A model generated the notes under the pieces. It saw nothing but the letters and a program-made list of their open reading frames with translations. It had not been told where the DNA came from and searched no databases. This document shows positions 1-7,628 of a stretch of DNA of 20,633 bases, piece by piece; the first letter of the stretch is position 1; every line of letters starts with the position of its first letter. The stretch is taken from the NCBI RefSeq assembly GCF_946220915.1, contig NZ_CAMIHH010000061.1, forward strand, positions 1-20,633. Reading direction: 5' to 3'. Origin of the DNA: an uncultured Flavobacterium sp. (lineage in GTDB: Bacteria > Bacteroidota > Bacteroidia > Flavobacteriales > Flavobacteriaceae). The position numbers and the translations under genes were made by a program.

Positions 1-77
1 ATAAAAAACTTTAATTTTATACAAATTTCGTAATAAAATTTGATTGCGTACACCATCCATACGTTAAATGATGCCCG

Positions 78-740
78 ATGGAGAAGATCCCCGTTTATTT
101 TATGCCCGGACTCGCTGCCAGCCCACGGATTTTCGAGAACATAAAACTGCCCGAAGACCGGTTTGAGGTTTTTTTTCTGGAATGGTTTTTGCCCGATGGC
201 GATGAGCCTCTTGAAGCCTATGCAAAACGCATGGCGCAAAACATAAAGCATGAAAACCCTGTACTGGCAGGAGTATCTTTTGGAGGCGTACTGGTGCAGG
301 AGATAGCAAAGGTCGTCAAGGTACGAAAAGTTATAATAATATCGAGCGTGAAATGCAACGGCGAATTTCCGCGCCGGATGCGCATTGCTAAAATGACACG
401 CGCTTACCGTATTTTTCCAACCAGCCTGATGCAGAGGGTCGACTGGCTTGCAAAATTTGCAGTAGGCAATAACATGATAACCCGCAGGCTCAACTTATAC
501 GAAAAATATCTGTCGGTAAGGGATAAGAAATACCTCGACTGGGCGTTTAAGACTATAATCAACTGGGCCTGCACAGAGCCTGCCAAAGGGGTTATTCACA
601 TCCACGGCGATGCCGATGAGGTGTTTCCGCCAAAGTATGTAAAGGATTTCATTGCTGTAAAAGGCGGCACCCATATCATGATCATCAACAAGGCGAAATG
701 GTTGAATGAAAATCTCCCGCGCCTTATTTTAGAAGGCTGA
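78..740 (+). CDS. alpha/beta hydrolase (220 aa)
   Basis: Small cytoplasmic serine hydrolase of the alpha/beta-hydrolase fold; substrate unknown. The nucleophile elbow GVSFGG is at residues 65-70 with Ser67 as nucleophile. The acid residue is probably in HGDAD (176-180) and the catalytic His is H199 in GGTHIM, so the triad is complete and in order. There is no signal peptide. At 220 aa it is short for the fold, with only a small helical insert (about residues 95-160). An in-line ATG at 78 begins the protein; the ATG at 68 is in another frame. An AAAATTTG sequence at 35-42 resembles a flavobacterial -7 element with one mismatch. The next gene has its own promoter, so this is probably monocistronic. 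Fold assignment is firm; specificity cannot be read. Confidence 0.88.
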   Translation: MEKIPVYFMPGLAASPRIFENIKLPEDRFEVFFLEWFLPDGDEPLEAYAKRMAQNIKHENPVLAGVSFGGVLVQEIAKVVKVRKVIIISSVKCNGEFPRRMRIAKMTRAYRIFPTSLMQRVDWLAKFAVGNNMITRRLNLYEKYLSVRDKKYLDWAFKTIINWACTEPAKGVIHIHGDADEVFPPKYVKDFIAVKGGTHIMIINKAKWLNENLPRLILEG

Positions 741-769
741 TTGGACGGTTTTTTGTATATTTATGTTTG
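741..769 (+). promoter_or_regulatory. flavobacterial-type promoter of the lytic transglycosylase gene
   Basis: A TTG (-33 element, ATTG with the preceding base) at 741-743 is followed after 18 bp by a perfect TAnnTTTG (TATGTTTG, 762-769). This is the Bacteroidota housekeeping promoter arrangement. It ends 29 bp before the ATG at 799 and lies wholly in the gap after the hydrolase stop codon. Confidence 0.6.
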
Positions 770-798
770 CGCAACGATACAATTAAGAAAACAAGAAT

Positions 799-1692
799 AT
801 GAAACTGATCGAAAAAACCGGCGTTATAGCCTCAATAGTACTGATAAGCGGTTTGCTTATCAACGGCATGCCCGAAAAAAAGGAAACTGCCAGAGCGGGT
901 GTTAAAAAAGAATTCCCTTTTCCGGATAAAATCGATTTTGCAGGCGAATTCGCGCCATTGCACATTGCCGACGTACGCGAAAGGCTTGACAGGGAACTCC
1001 TTACCAATGCCAACCTGCATGCTACCACACAGCTTATCATCAAGCGGGCTAACCGCGTATTCCCCGTAATGGAACCCATCCTGAAAAAGTATAATGTACC
1101 TGACGATTTTAAATACCTGGCTGTAATTGAGAGCGGACTGGTGAATGCTGTTTCACCGGCAGGGGCAAGGGGCATATGGCAGTTTATGCCCGAAACCGGA
1201 AAAGAACGTGGCCTTGAGGTTAACGACATTGTAGATGAGCGTTACCATTTGCAGAAATCAACGGAAGCAGCCTGTAAATACCTGCTGGACGCCAAAGCAA
1301 AATTCGGTTCCTGGACATTGGCAGCCGCATCATACAATGGCGGATTTGGCGGCGTGAACAAGCAGATTACCTTTCAGGGCGTAAATGACTATTACGACCT
1401 GTTGCTGACGGAGGAAACATCCCGTTACGTATTTCGCATCCTCGCGCTTAAAGAGATCATGAAAAATCCTGCGCTCTATAACTTTGAGCTGGCACAGGGA
1501 GAACTGTACTCCGTCATTCCGACTAAATCAGTTGACGTTACTGCATCCATTCCGGACCTTGCCGTGTACGCTAAGGAACAGGGCATTAATTACAAAATAC
1601 TAAAGATACACAACCCCTGGTTACGCGACCGCAAGCTGAACGTGGCACCCGGCAAAACCTATGTAATGGAGATCCCGACGAAGGGGTATTGA
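799..1692 (+). CDS. lytic transglycosylase, SLT/MltD-like (297 aa)
   Basis: Peptidoglycan lytic transglycosylase that cleaves the MurNAc-GlcNAc bond to form 1,6-anhydromuropeptides in the periplasm. Residues 7-24 form a hydrophobic N-terminal segment without a lipobox (signal peptide or anchor). The SLT (family 1) core covers about residues 95-225. It has the catalytic Glu111 in AVIESG, GIWQFMP at 125-131, AAASYNGG at 175-182, and ETSRYVFRILALK following. This motif order is that of MltD-type enzymes. The C-terminal 55 residues (PDLAVYAKEQGINY and on, then APGKTYVMEIP) look like a degenerate LysM-like wall-binding module rather than canonical tandem LysM repeats. It has its own promoter just upstream and a strong terminator just downstream, so it is a single-gene unit. 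Confidence 0.92.
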   Translation: MKLIEKTGVIASIVLISGLLINGMPEKKETARAGVKKEFPFPDKIDFAGEFAPLHIADVRERLDRELLTNANLHATTQLIIKRANRVFPVMEPILKKYNVPDDFKYLAVIESGLVNAVSPAGARGIWQFMPETGKERGLEVNDIVDERYHLQKSTEAACKYLLDAKAKFGSWTLAAASYNGGFGGVNKQITFQGVNDYYDLLLTEETSRYVFRILALKEIMKNPALYNFELAQGELYSVIPTKSVDVTASIPDLAVYAKEQGINYKILKIHNPWLRDRKLNVAPGKTYVMEIPTKGY

Positions 1693-1718
1693 TATTCCTT
1701 ATATTATTACAATCATTG

Positions 1719-1746
1719 AGAGGTGCTGCATTACAGCACCTCTTTT
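1719..1746 (+). terminator. intrinsic terminator after the lytic transglycosylase
   Basis: Perfect 10-bp stem AGAGGTGCTG (1719-1728) with CAGCACCTCT (1734-1743) around the loop CATTA, running into a short T-tract (TTTT to 1746). It begins 27 bp after the stop codon. Confidence 0.85.
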
Positions 1747-1867
1747 ACTTACTGGATTCATTGTACATTAACACATTTGCTATTGTGCGTACCATACTTT
1801 TTGGCAAACGTTTTGCGTTACAGGAAATAGAGTCAGTTATTTACGAATCAGCATTATTTCCTTAACA

Positions 1868-2947
1868 ATGAAAACGATCAGCATAAAAACCTGCACCATT
1901 ATTGCAGCGTTGTGCTTTACGGTGCCTGCGATGGCGCAAAAAAACTTCGGTTCGGCCAAATATACTGCCATGTGCAGCTACTATGGCGAAACCATTTCCG
2001 GGGATATTGAAGCCTATGAGGCAGGCAGGACCGCCGGTAATGTGGTGAAGGACATCATGTCGGTCATCGGGCTCAAATCGAACTTTGAGCTGCGAGCCGC
2101 CAATGTGCCCAATGCCGCCGCCGTTATTCTCAAAAGCAAGCGGTACATACTCTACAACCCTGATTTTATGGACAAAATCAATTCGGCCACAGGTAATAAA
2201 TGGGCGGCCATCAGCATCCTTGCGCACGAAATTGGCCATCACCTCAACGGGCATACGCTGGATAAGGTGGGGAGCCGCCCGCAAACAGAGTTGGAAGCCG
2301 ACGAGTTTTCAGGTTTTGTGCTGCGTAAAATGGGTGCATCGCTGGTGGAGGCGCAGTCGGCCATGGCAATGATTGCATCTTTGAAGGGGTCGCATACCCA
2401 TCCTGCAAAAAACGACCGTCTGGCATATATTGCCACCGGATGGAAAAGTGCGGGAGCAGGGACAAGTGCAGCTACAATTGCAGCGAATGCTATTCCTGCA
2501 TCCGGGTCTGCTCAGCCATTTGTACCTAAAAAGCCCATAGCTCCCACAAGGAGTGCCACAATACAAAAACCTGCAGCCTCCCGGAAGCCAATTACGATGA
2601 ACACACCCGCAGCAGCGCAACGGACAGCAGCATCGAATGCAGCGGCCAAACCCCAGTCTTCACGTCGGGAAAAAATAAATGAAAGCATGTCATCAGGCAG
2701 TAATGTCGCATCCGATGCGCATTTTGATGCCAACCCGCAAGGGAAATATTTTCTTACTACAAAAGGCAATCTTGTTCAGGTGGCCAACGATAAAGTGTAC
2801 CTGATCGCAAGCCTTGAAAAGTCAGACAGGCCGGGCTACAAGCTCATGCTTGACGACAAGGCATCACCCGATAATATTTACATAGGTTCCGGCGGTACAT
2901 TGATCAGTGCAAAAGGCAGGAAGATCGGCCATCTTGCGTCACGGTAA
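1868..2947 (+). CDS. secreted M48-like metalloprotease with Ala/Pro-rich linker (359 aa)
   Basis: Probable zinc metallopeptidase of the gluzincin type acting in the periplasm or outside the cell. A signal peptide covers residues 1-23 (cleavage after AMA, before QKN). The zinc motif HEIGHH begins at His120, with Glu121 as catalytic base and His124 as second ligand. ELEAD at 141-145 supplies the third, glutamate ligand, the pattern seen in M48 and related peptidases. The catalytic part ends near residue 190. A low-complexity Ala/Pro/Thr/Ser linker follows (about 195-270), then a compact C-terminal domain (about 285-359, from QGKYFLTTKG) that I do not recognise. There is no transmembrane segment, unlike HtpX. 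A TTTG at 1776-1779 and a near-consensus TACTTTTTG at 1795-1803 may be its promoter. Confidence 0.8.
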   Translation: MKTISIKTCTIIAALCFTVPAMAQKNFGSAKYTAMCSYYGETISGDIEAYEAGRTAGNVVKDIMSVIGLKSNFELRAANVPNAAAVILKSKRYILYNPDFMDKINSATGNKWAAISILAHEIGHHLNGHTLDKVGSRPQTELEADEFSGFVLRKMGASLVEAQSAMAMIASLKGSHTHPAKNDRLAYIATGWKSAGAGTSAATIAANAIPASGSAQPFVPKKPIAPTRSATIQKPAASRKPITMNTPAAAQRTAASNAAAKPQSSRREKINESMSSGSNVASDAHFDANPQGKYFLTTKGNLVQVANDKVYLIASLEKSDRPGYKLMLDDKASPDNIYIGSGGTLISAKGRKIGHLASR

Positions 2948-3053
2948 CATTTAGGAGGCAAGGTCGTAATATTGTATGCCCGGCTAAAAAAATAATTATC
3001 AACAGGCATCTTCTGCCGGGATTATTTATATAACTTGGTGGTAAAATCAGGTT

Positions 3054-3614
3054 ATGCAAAAAAGCATCGTATGGCAAGGGCTTGCTAATGATACAGAAGA
3101 GCATTGTGCTGTCAATTTCCTTGCAGAACAAATCATTGTACGTTCCGAAATTGAAGGTTGGGCTGCACTTAAGGCAGTATATGCCGAATATACCCTGCAC
3201 CTTGCAGGACAGTGGGACATACGAAGCGTGGAGGTTGATTTCCATGTAGGCGACCAGCAGCATTCCTGGCATTTAAGGCACGATGGCAATGGTAATTGGC
3301 TTGACGGCTCGGGTAATTTGCTGCCTGATCTCCAGGGGTGCCGCTTTATAGACATATCCCTTACCCCGTTTACAAATTCGCTGCCCATTAACGCCCTGCA
3401 TCTTAACGAAGGTGACAGCGCCGAATTCGACCTGGTGTATTTTGATGTAATTGAAAATACTATTCGGCGCGACCGGCAGAAATATACCTGCCAGGCTAAC
3501 GGCATCTATCGTTTCGAGAACAATGGCGGCAGTTTTACAGCCGAAATCACTGTTGATGAAGAAGGGTTTGTTACCCGTTACCCTAACTTTTTTGAAATGC
3601 TAAAACCAAGATAA
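3054..3614 (+). CDS. putative glycolipid-binding protein, DUF1089 family (186 aa)
   Basis: Full-length member of the putative glycolipid-binding family (PF06475, formerly DUF1089; the P. aeruginosa PA1994 group), a cytoplasmic beta-rich single-domain protein of uncertain physiological role. Family hallmarks are clear: GNWLDG at 80-85, the LQGCRFIDISLTPFTN stretch at 93-108 followed by SLPI, the R-Q-Y-T segment, and a closing DEEGFVTRYPNFFEML. No signal peptide. It is the first gene of a compact set: the next start lies 4 bp beyond its stop, and the third gene follows after 10 bp. No convincing terminator separates it from the metalloprotease upstream. Confidence 0.88.
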   Translation: MQKSIVWQGLANDTEEHCAVNFLAEQIIVRSEIEGWAALKAVYAEYTLHLAGQWDIRSVEVDFHVGDQQHSWHLRHDGNGNWLDGSGNLLPDLQGCRFIDISLTPFTNSLPINALHLNEGDSAEFDLVYFDVIENTIRRDRQKYTCQANGIYRFENNGGSFTAEITVDEEGFVTRYPNFFEMLKPR

Positions 3615-3618
3615 ACAG

Positions 3619-3990
3619 ATGCAGACACAAGAACAGGTTGCCATTTTTGAGCAACGCCTTATTACCGCTATGAAGGAAAGCAATATCCTGGCACTGGATG
3701 CCCTAATTGCCGACGACATTATTTTTACCAACCACATGGGACAGGTATTTACCAAGCAGGATGACCTTGATGCACACCGATCGGGCAATATTGAGATTTT
3801 CGAGATCAATGCGGGCGACCAGGTGATCAGGCTGATGGGCGACGTGGCCGTAGTATCGGTGCTGCTGGAAGTAAGCGGCTCTTTCTTCGGCAATACCGAA
3901 GTTGGCTTTTACCGCTTTACGCGAATATGGAAAGGGGCAGGGGAAGGCATGCAGGTGGTTGCGGCGCATTCTACACAAGTTGTGTCTTAA
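3619..3990 (+). CDS. NTF2/SnoaL-like protein, DUF4440-type (123 aa)
   Basis: Small cytoplasmic cone-fold protein of the nuclear transport factor 2 superfamily. It opens with an amphipathic helix (QVAIFEQRLITAMKES), followed by DALIADDIIFTNHMGQVFTKQDDLDAHRSG, the usual helix-loop-strand start of DUF4440 proteins. It ends in paired strands (VAVVSVLLEVSGSF, FYRFTRIWKG, MQVVAAHSTQV). Members range from enzymes to ligand-binding proteins, so the function is open. It lies 4 bp after the DUF1089 gene and 10 bp before the acetyltransferase, and is probably translated from one mRNA with them. Confidence 0.82.
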   Translation: MQTQEQVAIFEQRLITAMKESNILALDALIADDIIFTNHMGQVFTKQDDLDAHRSGNIEIFEINAGDQVIRLMGDVAVVSVLLEVSGSFFGNTEVGFYRFTRIWKGAGEGMQVVAAHSTQVVS

Positions 3991-4000
3991 CGCGAACCTC

Positions 4001-4450
4001 ATGGCCAATTCAATCTTTGCTGTCGCTGAATCGGAGTACGACGAAATTACCGATGTATGGGAAGCGTCTGTCCGGGCTACGCATCATTTCCTTGCCGAAG
4101 AGCACATTCTCTATTTCAGGCCGCTGATACGAAACGAATATTTAAAGGCGGTAAAGTTATTCTGCACAAAGTCTGATGGCGCTATTACGGGTTTCATAGG
4201 TACCGGCCCTGGCATCATAGAAATGCTGTTCATACGCCCTGATGCCAGGGGTAAAGGCATTGGGAGGTTGCTCACTGCATTTTCAATAAACGATCTTGGA
4301 GTCACAAAAGTTGATGTAAATGAGCAAAATGCACAGGCGGCAGGATTTTATGAAAAAATGGGATTTGCAGTCGTTGGCAGGTCGGAGCTCGATGGGCTTG
4401 GGCTGCCCTATCCCATACTGCATATGGAATTGAAGCAGCTAACAATATAA
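4001..4450 (+). CDS. GNAT N-acetyltransferase, YjaB-like (149 aa)
   Basis: GNAT-fold acetyltransferase using acetyl-CoA; acceptor unknown. N-terminal DVWEASVRATHHFL (18-31) matches the YjaB-type group. The acetyl-CoA pyrophosphate loop is RGKGIG at 83-88. VNEQNAQAAGFYEKMGF (106-122) followed by VGRSELDGLGLPYPIL closely parallels the E. coli YjaB C-terminus. The reading frame stays open upstream to 3902 inside the preceding gene, but family alignment and the position just after the upstream stop favour ATG 4001. Third gene of the 3054-4450 set. Confidence 0.88.
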   Translation: MANSIFAVAESEYDEITDVWEASVRATHHFLAEEHILYFRPLIRNEYLKAVKLFCTKSDGAITGFIGTGPGIIEMLFIRPDARGKGIGRLLTAFSINDLGVTKVDVNEQNAQAAGFYEKMGFAVVGRSELDGLGLPYPILHMELKQLTI

Positions 4451-4456
4451 AACACA

Positions 4457-4464
4457 TATTTTTG
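4457..4464 (+). promoter_or_regulatory. TAnnTTTG -7 element before the HAD gene
   Basis: Perfect TATTTTTG 14 bp before the ATG at 4479, implying a very short leader. No good -33 TTTG was found at the usual distance, so this rests on the -7 element alone. Confidence 0.45.
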
Positions 4465-4478
4465 TACAAAAGAATACT

Positions 4479-5168
4479 ATGAACATTAAAGTAATTGCCT
4501 TTGATGCCGATGATACCCTGTGGGTAAACGAGCCATTTTTCCAGGAAACAGAAAAGAAATTCTACCAGCTTATGGAAGCCTATCTACCTGCGCACAGCGT
4601 GGCCAAGGAACTTTTTAAGGTAGAGATTGCCAACCTGGGGATATACGGTTATGGCATTAAAGCCTATATCCTTAGCATGATTGAGGCTGCATTGCAGATA
4701 TCCGAGAAAACTGTAAGCGTTGAAGCCATTGAAAAGATTCTTGATTTTGGTAAGGAAATGCTCGACAAGCCCATCGAACTGATAGATGGGGTAGAAGAAA
4801 CGCTTAAGGCGTTGCATGGCAGGTATAAGCTGGTGGTGGCAACTAAAGGCGACCTCAAAGACCAGCATAAAAAACTTCACGAATCCGGGCTTGGGCATTA
4901 TTTCCATCATATAGAAGTAATGTCTGATAAGCAGCAGGCCGACTACATAAAAATGCTTCAGCGCCTTGAGATACAGCCATCTGAATTTATGATGATAGGC
5001 AATTCGCTAAAATCGGATGTGCTGCCGGTACTGCAGATAGGCGGCCATGCCTGCCACATCCCATTCCATACTACATGGGCACACGAGCAGATAGACCATA
5101 CGATAGAACATGTTAATTTCAGGGAAATGGCTAACATTACCGAAGTGATCGCGTTACTTAATTCATAA
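4479..5168 (+). CDS. HAD-superfamily hydrolase with helical cap (229 aa)
   Basis: Cytoplasmic haloacid-dehalogenase-type phosphohydrolase. Motif I is FDADDTLW, with nucleophile Asp9 and acid/base Asp11. Motif II is Thr122 in VVATKGD, motif III is Lys151 in SDKQ, and motif IV is MIGNSLKSDVLP with Asp180. All four are intact. Residues about 18-95 form the alpha-helical C1 cap. This makes it a typical small-molecule phosphatase of subfamily I; the substrate cannot be predicted. It starts 28 bp after the acetyltransferase stop with its own -7 element, so it is probably transcribed separately. Confidence 0.88.
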   Translation: MNIKVIAFDADDTLWVNEPFFQETEKKFYQLMEAYLPAHSVAKELFKVEIANLGIYGYGIKAYILSMIEAALQISEKTVSVEAIEKILDFGKEMLDKPIELIDGVEETLKALHGRYKLVVATKGDLKDQHKKLHESGLGHYFHHIEVMSDKQQADYIKMLQRLEIQPSEFMMIGNSLKSDVLPVLQIGGHACHIPFHTTWAHEQIDHTIEHVNFREMANITEVIALLNS

Positions 5169-5221
5169 TTAGTTTCCTGCCCGGCTGTTTAATGCTTAAC
5201 TTGCATTGTTAAAAGACAGTA

Positions 5222-5782
5222 ATGGAACCCCAGTTTTTCAAAACCCCCGCCGATTTCCGGGCATGGCTCCACAAAAACCATGAAAAGGAAACCGAATTGC
5301 TTGTCGGCTTTTACAAGACCGGTTCTGGCAGGCAAAGCATGACCTGGCCGGAATCGGTAGACCAGGCGTTATGCTATGGCTGGATAGACGGTGTTCGTAA
5401 GTCAATGGGAGACGAAAGCTATACCATCCGCTTTACCCCGCGCAAGCCTAACAGCATATGGAGCGCCGTAAACATTGAAAAAATGGGCGAACTCCAAAAG
5501 AAAGGGCTGGTCAAACCTGCGGGACTGGCAGCGTTTGGGAGGCGTACGGAAAACAAGTCGCGGGTTTATTCCCATGAACGTAAAGAAGATGCTAAACTAT
5601 CAGAAGAAATGGAAAAGGAATTCAGGGCCCAAAAAACCGCATGGGAATTTTTCATCAAACAGGCGCCTTCCTACAGGAAAGCCGCCATCCACCTGATTGT
5701 TTCGGCCAAACAGGAAAAAACACAGCGGTCGCGTTTTGAAAAACTGCTTGAAGCGAGCAAGGAATGTAAAAGGATAACTTAA
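5222..5782 (+). CDS. YdeI/OmpD-associated (OmdA) family protein (186 aa)
   Basis: Member of the YdeI/OmdA family (bacteriocin-protection group, PF13376 at the C-terminus); the biochemical role is unknown. Hallmarks: PADFRAWLHKNH near the N-terminus, the SVDQALCYGWIDG signature at about 45-57, RFTPRKPNSIWS at 70-81, and a C-terminal helical region with AWEFFIKQAPSYRKAA and a basic tail. No signal peptide. It lies 13 bp upstream of the next gene, with which it probably forms a two-gene operon. The start at 5222 gives the N-terminus usual for the family. Confidence 0.88.
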   Translation: MEPQFFKTPADFRAWLHKNHEKETELLVGFYKTGSGRQSMTWPESVDQALCYGWIDGVRKSMGDESYTIRFTPRKPNSIWSAVNIEKMGELQKKGLVKPAGLAAFGRRTENKSRVYSHERKEDAKLSEEMEKEFRAQKTAWEFFIKQAPSYRKAAIHLIVSAKQEKTQRSRFEKLLEASKECKRIT

Positions 5783-5795
5783 AAATCATAACGTT

Positions 5796-6257
5796 ATGGA
5801 GAATAAAAACGAACGGATAGCAAAGATTGAAGCATTTTTTGATGCTTATGCAAAACGTTTCAGGGATGGCATTGATGGTAAAGCTCCCGATGTAGAAGGC
5901 ACGGTAGGCGCATTTACAGGATCTTTTATTGAGTCTAGCCCGCTTGGGGTTATCGCCAAAGAAAATGATGAAAAATTTAAGGAAATGGTGCCACAGGGCT
6001 ATGCATATTACATGAGCATAGGGTCTTCGGGTATGGAAATACGGTCCAGGGTAATTACACTGCTGGACAATTTGCACAGCATGGCCCAGATAAGTTGGAA
6101 AGCTGATTATATTAAAAAAGATGGAAAAGGCGTTTCCATTGAATTTGATGTATTTTACATGGTGACAGAAAAGGATGGGGCGCCCAGAATATTTGCCTAC
6201 ATAACAGGTGACGAACAAAAGGCGCTGGACGATAACGGGCTGGTGCCCTATAAATAG
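5796..6257 (+). CDS. NTF2-like (SnoaL-type) hypothetical protein (153 aa)
   Basis: Small cytoplasmic protein that reads as an NTF2-like cone fold. A long first helix (ERIAKIEAFFDAYAKRFRDGIDG) is followed by EGTVGAFTGSFIESSPLGV, then alternating strands (EIRSRVITLLDN, AQISWKADYIKK, VSIEFDVFYMVTEKDG, IFAYITGDE). No catalytic residues can be assigned. It follows the YdeI-like gene by 13 bp and is probably co-transcribed. It is not closely similar to the other NTF2-like protein at 3619. Confidence 0.72.
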   Translation: MENKNERIAKIEAFFDAYAKRFRDGIDGKAPDVEGTVGAFTGSFIESSPLGVIAKENDEKFKEMVPQGYAYYMSIGSSGMEIRSRVITLLDNLHSMAQISWKADYIKKDGKGVSIEFDVFYMVTEKDGAPRIFAYITGDEQKALDDNGLVPYK

Positions 6258-6286
6258 GGCGGCTTATCAATCTTAACTATTTTAGG

Positions 6287-6294
6287 TATATTTG
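6287..6294 (+). promoter_or_regulatory. TAnnTTTG -7 element before the DUF6526 gene
   Basis: Perfect TATATTTG ending 19 bp before the ATG at 6314, in the 56-bp gap after the NTF2-like gene. The -33 region is poor. Confidence 0.45.
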
Positions 6295-6313
6295 AATTCA
6301 TATATGATCAATC

Positions 6314-6748
6314 ATGGCACAAAGCTATAAAAACCATGTTCGCTGGTATCCCCCCCATCATTTTGTGTTTTACCCGCTAATGCTGGCAATGTTTGTATTT
6401 GCCGGATATAACGCATATTACAATGAACCTGACAGAACGTTATGGCTATTTCTCGCAGGATTGTCGGCCGTAGTCATATGGGTGGCGTTCATGTTGCGCC
6501 AGCATTACGCGCTCACATTACAAAACCGCATGGTCATTGGCGAACTGCGTTACCGCTACTTTGTAATAACCGGCAAGCGCCTGGAACCTTTGGAGGAAAA
6601 ACTATCCGGGGGACAGCTGTTTGCCCTGCGCTTTGCCCCTGATGATGAACTTGAAACATTAGCACAAAAAGCCATCACTGAAAATCTTTCGGCGGATGCC
6701 ATAAAAAAATCAGTTCAAAACTGGAGAGCGGATGACAGGCGGGTGTGA
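6314..6748 (+). CDS. DUF6526 family membrane protein (144 aa)
   Basis: Small inner-membrane protein of a Bacteroidota-enriched family (I recognise the SYKNHVRWYPPHHFVFYPL opening as DUF6526); function unknown. It has two transmembrane helices at about 17-35 and 42-61, joined by a short polar turn (YYNEPDRT). A soluble C-terminal half (about 62-144) is rich in charged residues and contains LTLQNRMVIGELRYRYF. The short first loop suggests a helical hairpin with the C-terminal domain on the cytoplasmic side. A strong bidirectional hairpin follows at 6797-6827. Confidence 0.8.
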   Translation: MAQSYKNHVRWYPPHHFVFYPLMLAMFVFAGYNAYYNEPDRTLWLFLAGLSAVVIWVAFMLRQHYALTLQNRMVIGELRYRYFVITGKRLEPLEEKLSGGQLFALRFAPDDELETLAQKAITENLSADAIKKSVQNWRADDRRV

Positions 6749-6796
6749 CATTTGCATTGTAGAGCCGCAGGCGCTGCACTCTTGTATAAAAACTAA

Positions 6797-6827
6797 AAGA
6801 GGGACAGCACAATTTGCTGTCCCTCTT
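6797..6827. terminator. bidirectional terminator between convergent genes
   Basis: Perfect 13-bp stem AAGAGGGACAGCA (6797-6809) with TGCTGTCCCTCTT (6815-6827) around the loop CAATT. It sits between the + strand DUF6526 stop (6748) and the - strand stop at 6875. The A-rich left flank (aactaaaa) gives a U-tract only for the - strand transcript, so it should end that one best. Confidence 0.82.
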
Positions 6828-6874
6828 CGTTATGGATCAGGTTCGGAATTCGAAAGAGTTCTTACCTCTGACCC

Positions 6875-7399
6875 TTAAAAATCGTCGCCATTGTTACTGC
6901 GGCCACTGTTTCTTGTGTCCCTGTCCTGGCGGTCATCTTCATAATAATCGCTCGATGAGGCATCACGCCTTTCCTCGCCATCAAAGCCCCGGCCTGTGCC
7001 GCGTTGCATTTGGTCGTTCTGGTCCCAGTCGTTGCCGCTTGTGCCCCGGTTAGAACCGCCCATGCGTTGCTCTTCTTCCCATGAGTCCTCATCTTCGTTA
7101 AAGGTCCTTGAACCTGCGCTGTGTCCTTCGTTACCGCTTTCATTATCCCTTGCCCAACGTGTATCATCGTTGTCGCTCCTCATGCTCTGGTCACTGTCGC
7201 TCCAGCGTTCGTTACCGGAATTCCTGCTTCCTGCATTGCGCGAGTCTTCGGCAGTAGTATCCCAGTCGTCCATGCCGTTGCCACGGTTGCCCATGCGCTG
7301 CTCTTCCTGGTTACCAAGGTTGCCTGTATTTTGGTTCCTGTCGTTGTTTTGGTCATCGCGGCTGTTCCAGTCGCGGTTACCGTTGTTGTCTGTTTGCAT
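6875..7399 (-). CDS. low-complexity disordered protein rich in Asn/Asp/Arg/Gly/Ser (174 aa)
   Basis: No family recognised. The whole chain is hydrophilic and almost certainly disordered. It contains no Lys, Val, Ile, Pro or Cys and only one Leu, but has six Trp (11, 46, 66, 82, 107, 125), each flanked by acidic, Asn or Arg residues (RDWN, DDWD, ERWS, TRWA, DSWE, NDWD). An internal repeat EEQRMG followed by G/N/S/R residues occurs at about 32-40 and 109-118. No signal peptide or membrane segment. The frame is supported by its uniform composition over the full length and by its stop lying about 50 bp before the terminator. It follows the 62-aa gene by 18 bp. Function is unknown; a hydrophilin-like stress role is only a guess. 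Confidence 0.7.
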   Translation of the reverse strand: MQTDNNGNRDWNSRDDQNNDRNQNTGNLGNQEEQRMGNRGNGMDDWDTTAEDSRNAGSRNSGNERWSDSDQSMRSDNDDTRWARDNESGNEGHSAGSRTFNEDEDSWEEEQRMGGSNRGTSGNDWDQNDQMQRGTGRGFDGEERRDASSSDYYEDDRQDRDTRNSGRSNNGDDF

Positions 7400-7417
7400 A
7401 GTATTATAGTTTGGATG

Positions 7418-7606
7418 TTAATATTCACGTTTATGTTCTGCAGTATTGCCGTCCTGTATCTTCTGCGGTGTTTTTGTGGCAGCTGTTTTTTCGGCTGCGC
7501 CCTTTTCGGCTTCTGAGAAATTATTTTTGAGTTCTTTCGAATCTTCCTTATGCAGTGGTGTGCCGCTTGAAGATTTTGGTGCCGGTGTCTGCTTGTCTGT
7601 TCCCAT
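7418..7606 (-). CDS. small hydrophilic Lys/Glu-rich protein (62 aa)
   Basis: Unrecognised small protein (MGTDKQTPAPKSSSGTP and on) without any hydrophobic stretch, rich in Lys, Glu, Thr, Ala and Ser; probably disordered. It precedes the 174-aa low-complexity gene by 18 bp, so the two look like one transcript ending at the 6797-6827 hairpin. A perfect 26-bp inverted repeat lies 22 bp upstream of its start and may be its control site. Being short and low complexity, it could be a chance frame, but order, spacing and similar character to its neighbour favour a real gene. Confidence 0.6.
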   Translation of the reverse strand: MGTDKQTPAPKSSSGTPLHKEDSKELKNNFSEAEKGAAEKTAATKTPQKIQDGNTAEHKREY

Positions 7607-7628
7607 GGCTTATGCTGTTGAGGTTATA

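Noticed and set aside
2085..2372. Other frames of 60-105 codons overlapping the metalloprotease (both strands)
   Set aside because: All lie inside the gene with HEIGHH and ELEAD motifs and a signal peptide; they show no family features.
2970..3022. CCCGGC ... GCCGGG inverted repeat after the metalloprotease gene
   Set aside because: Only 6 bp with a loop of about 30 nt and no T-tract; not a credible terminator.
3902..4000. N-terminal extension of the acetyltransferase frame into the NTF2-like gene
   Set aside because: The 33 extra residues are basic and unlike the family; the YjaB-type N-terminus begins at ATG 4001, just after the upstream stop.
7121..7516. Long hydrophobic + strand frame (131 codons, Val/Ala/Phe/Cys-rich) that looks like a membrane protein
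   Set aside because: It is the complement of the Asn/Asp/Arg-rich coding frames on the - strand; such composition always mirrors as hydrophobic residues. It has no terminator and crosses two - strand genes.
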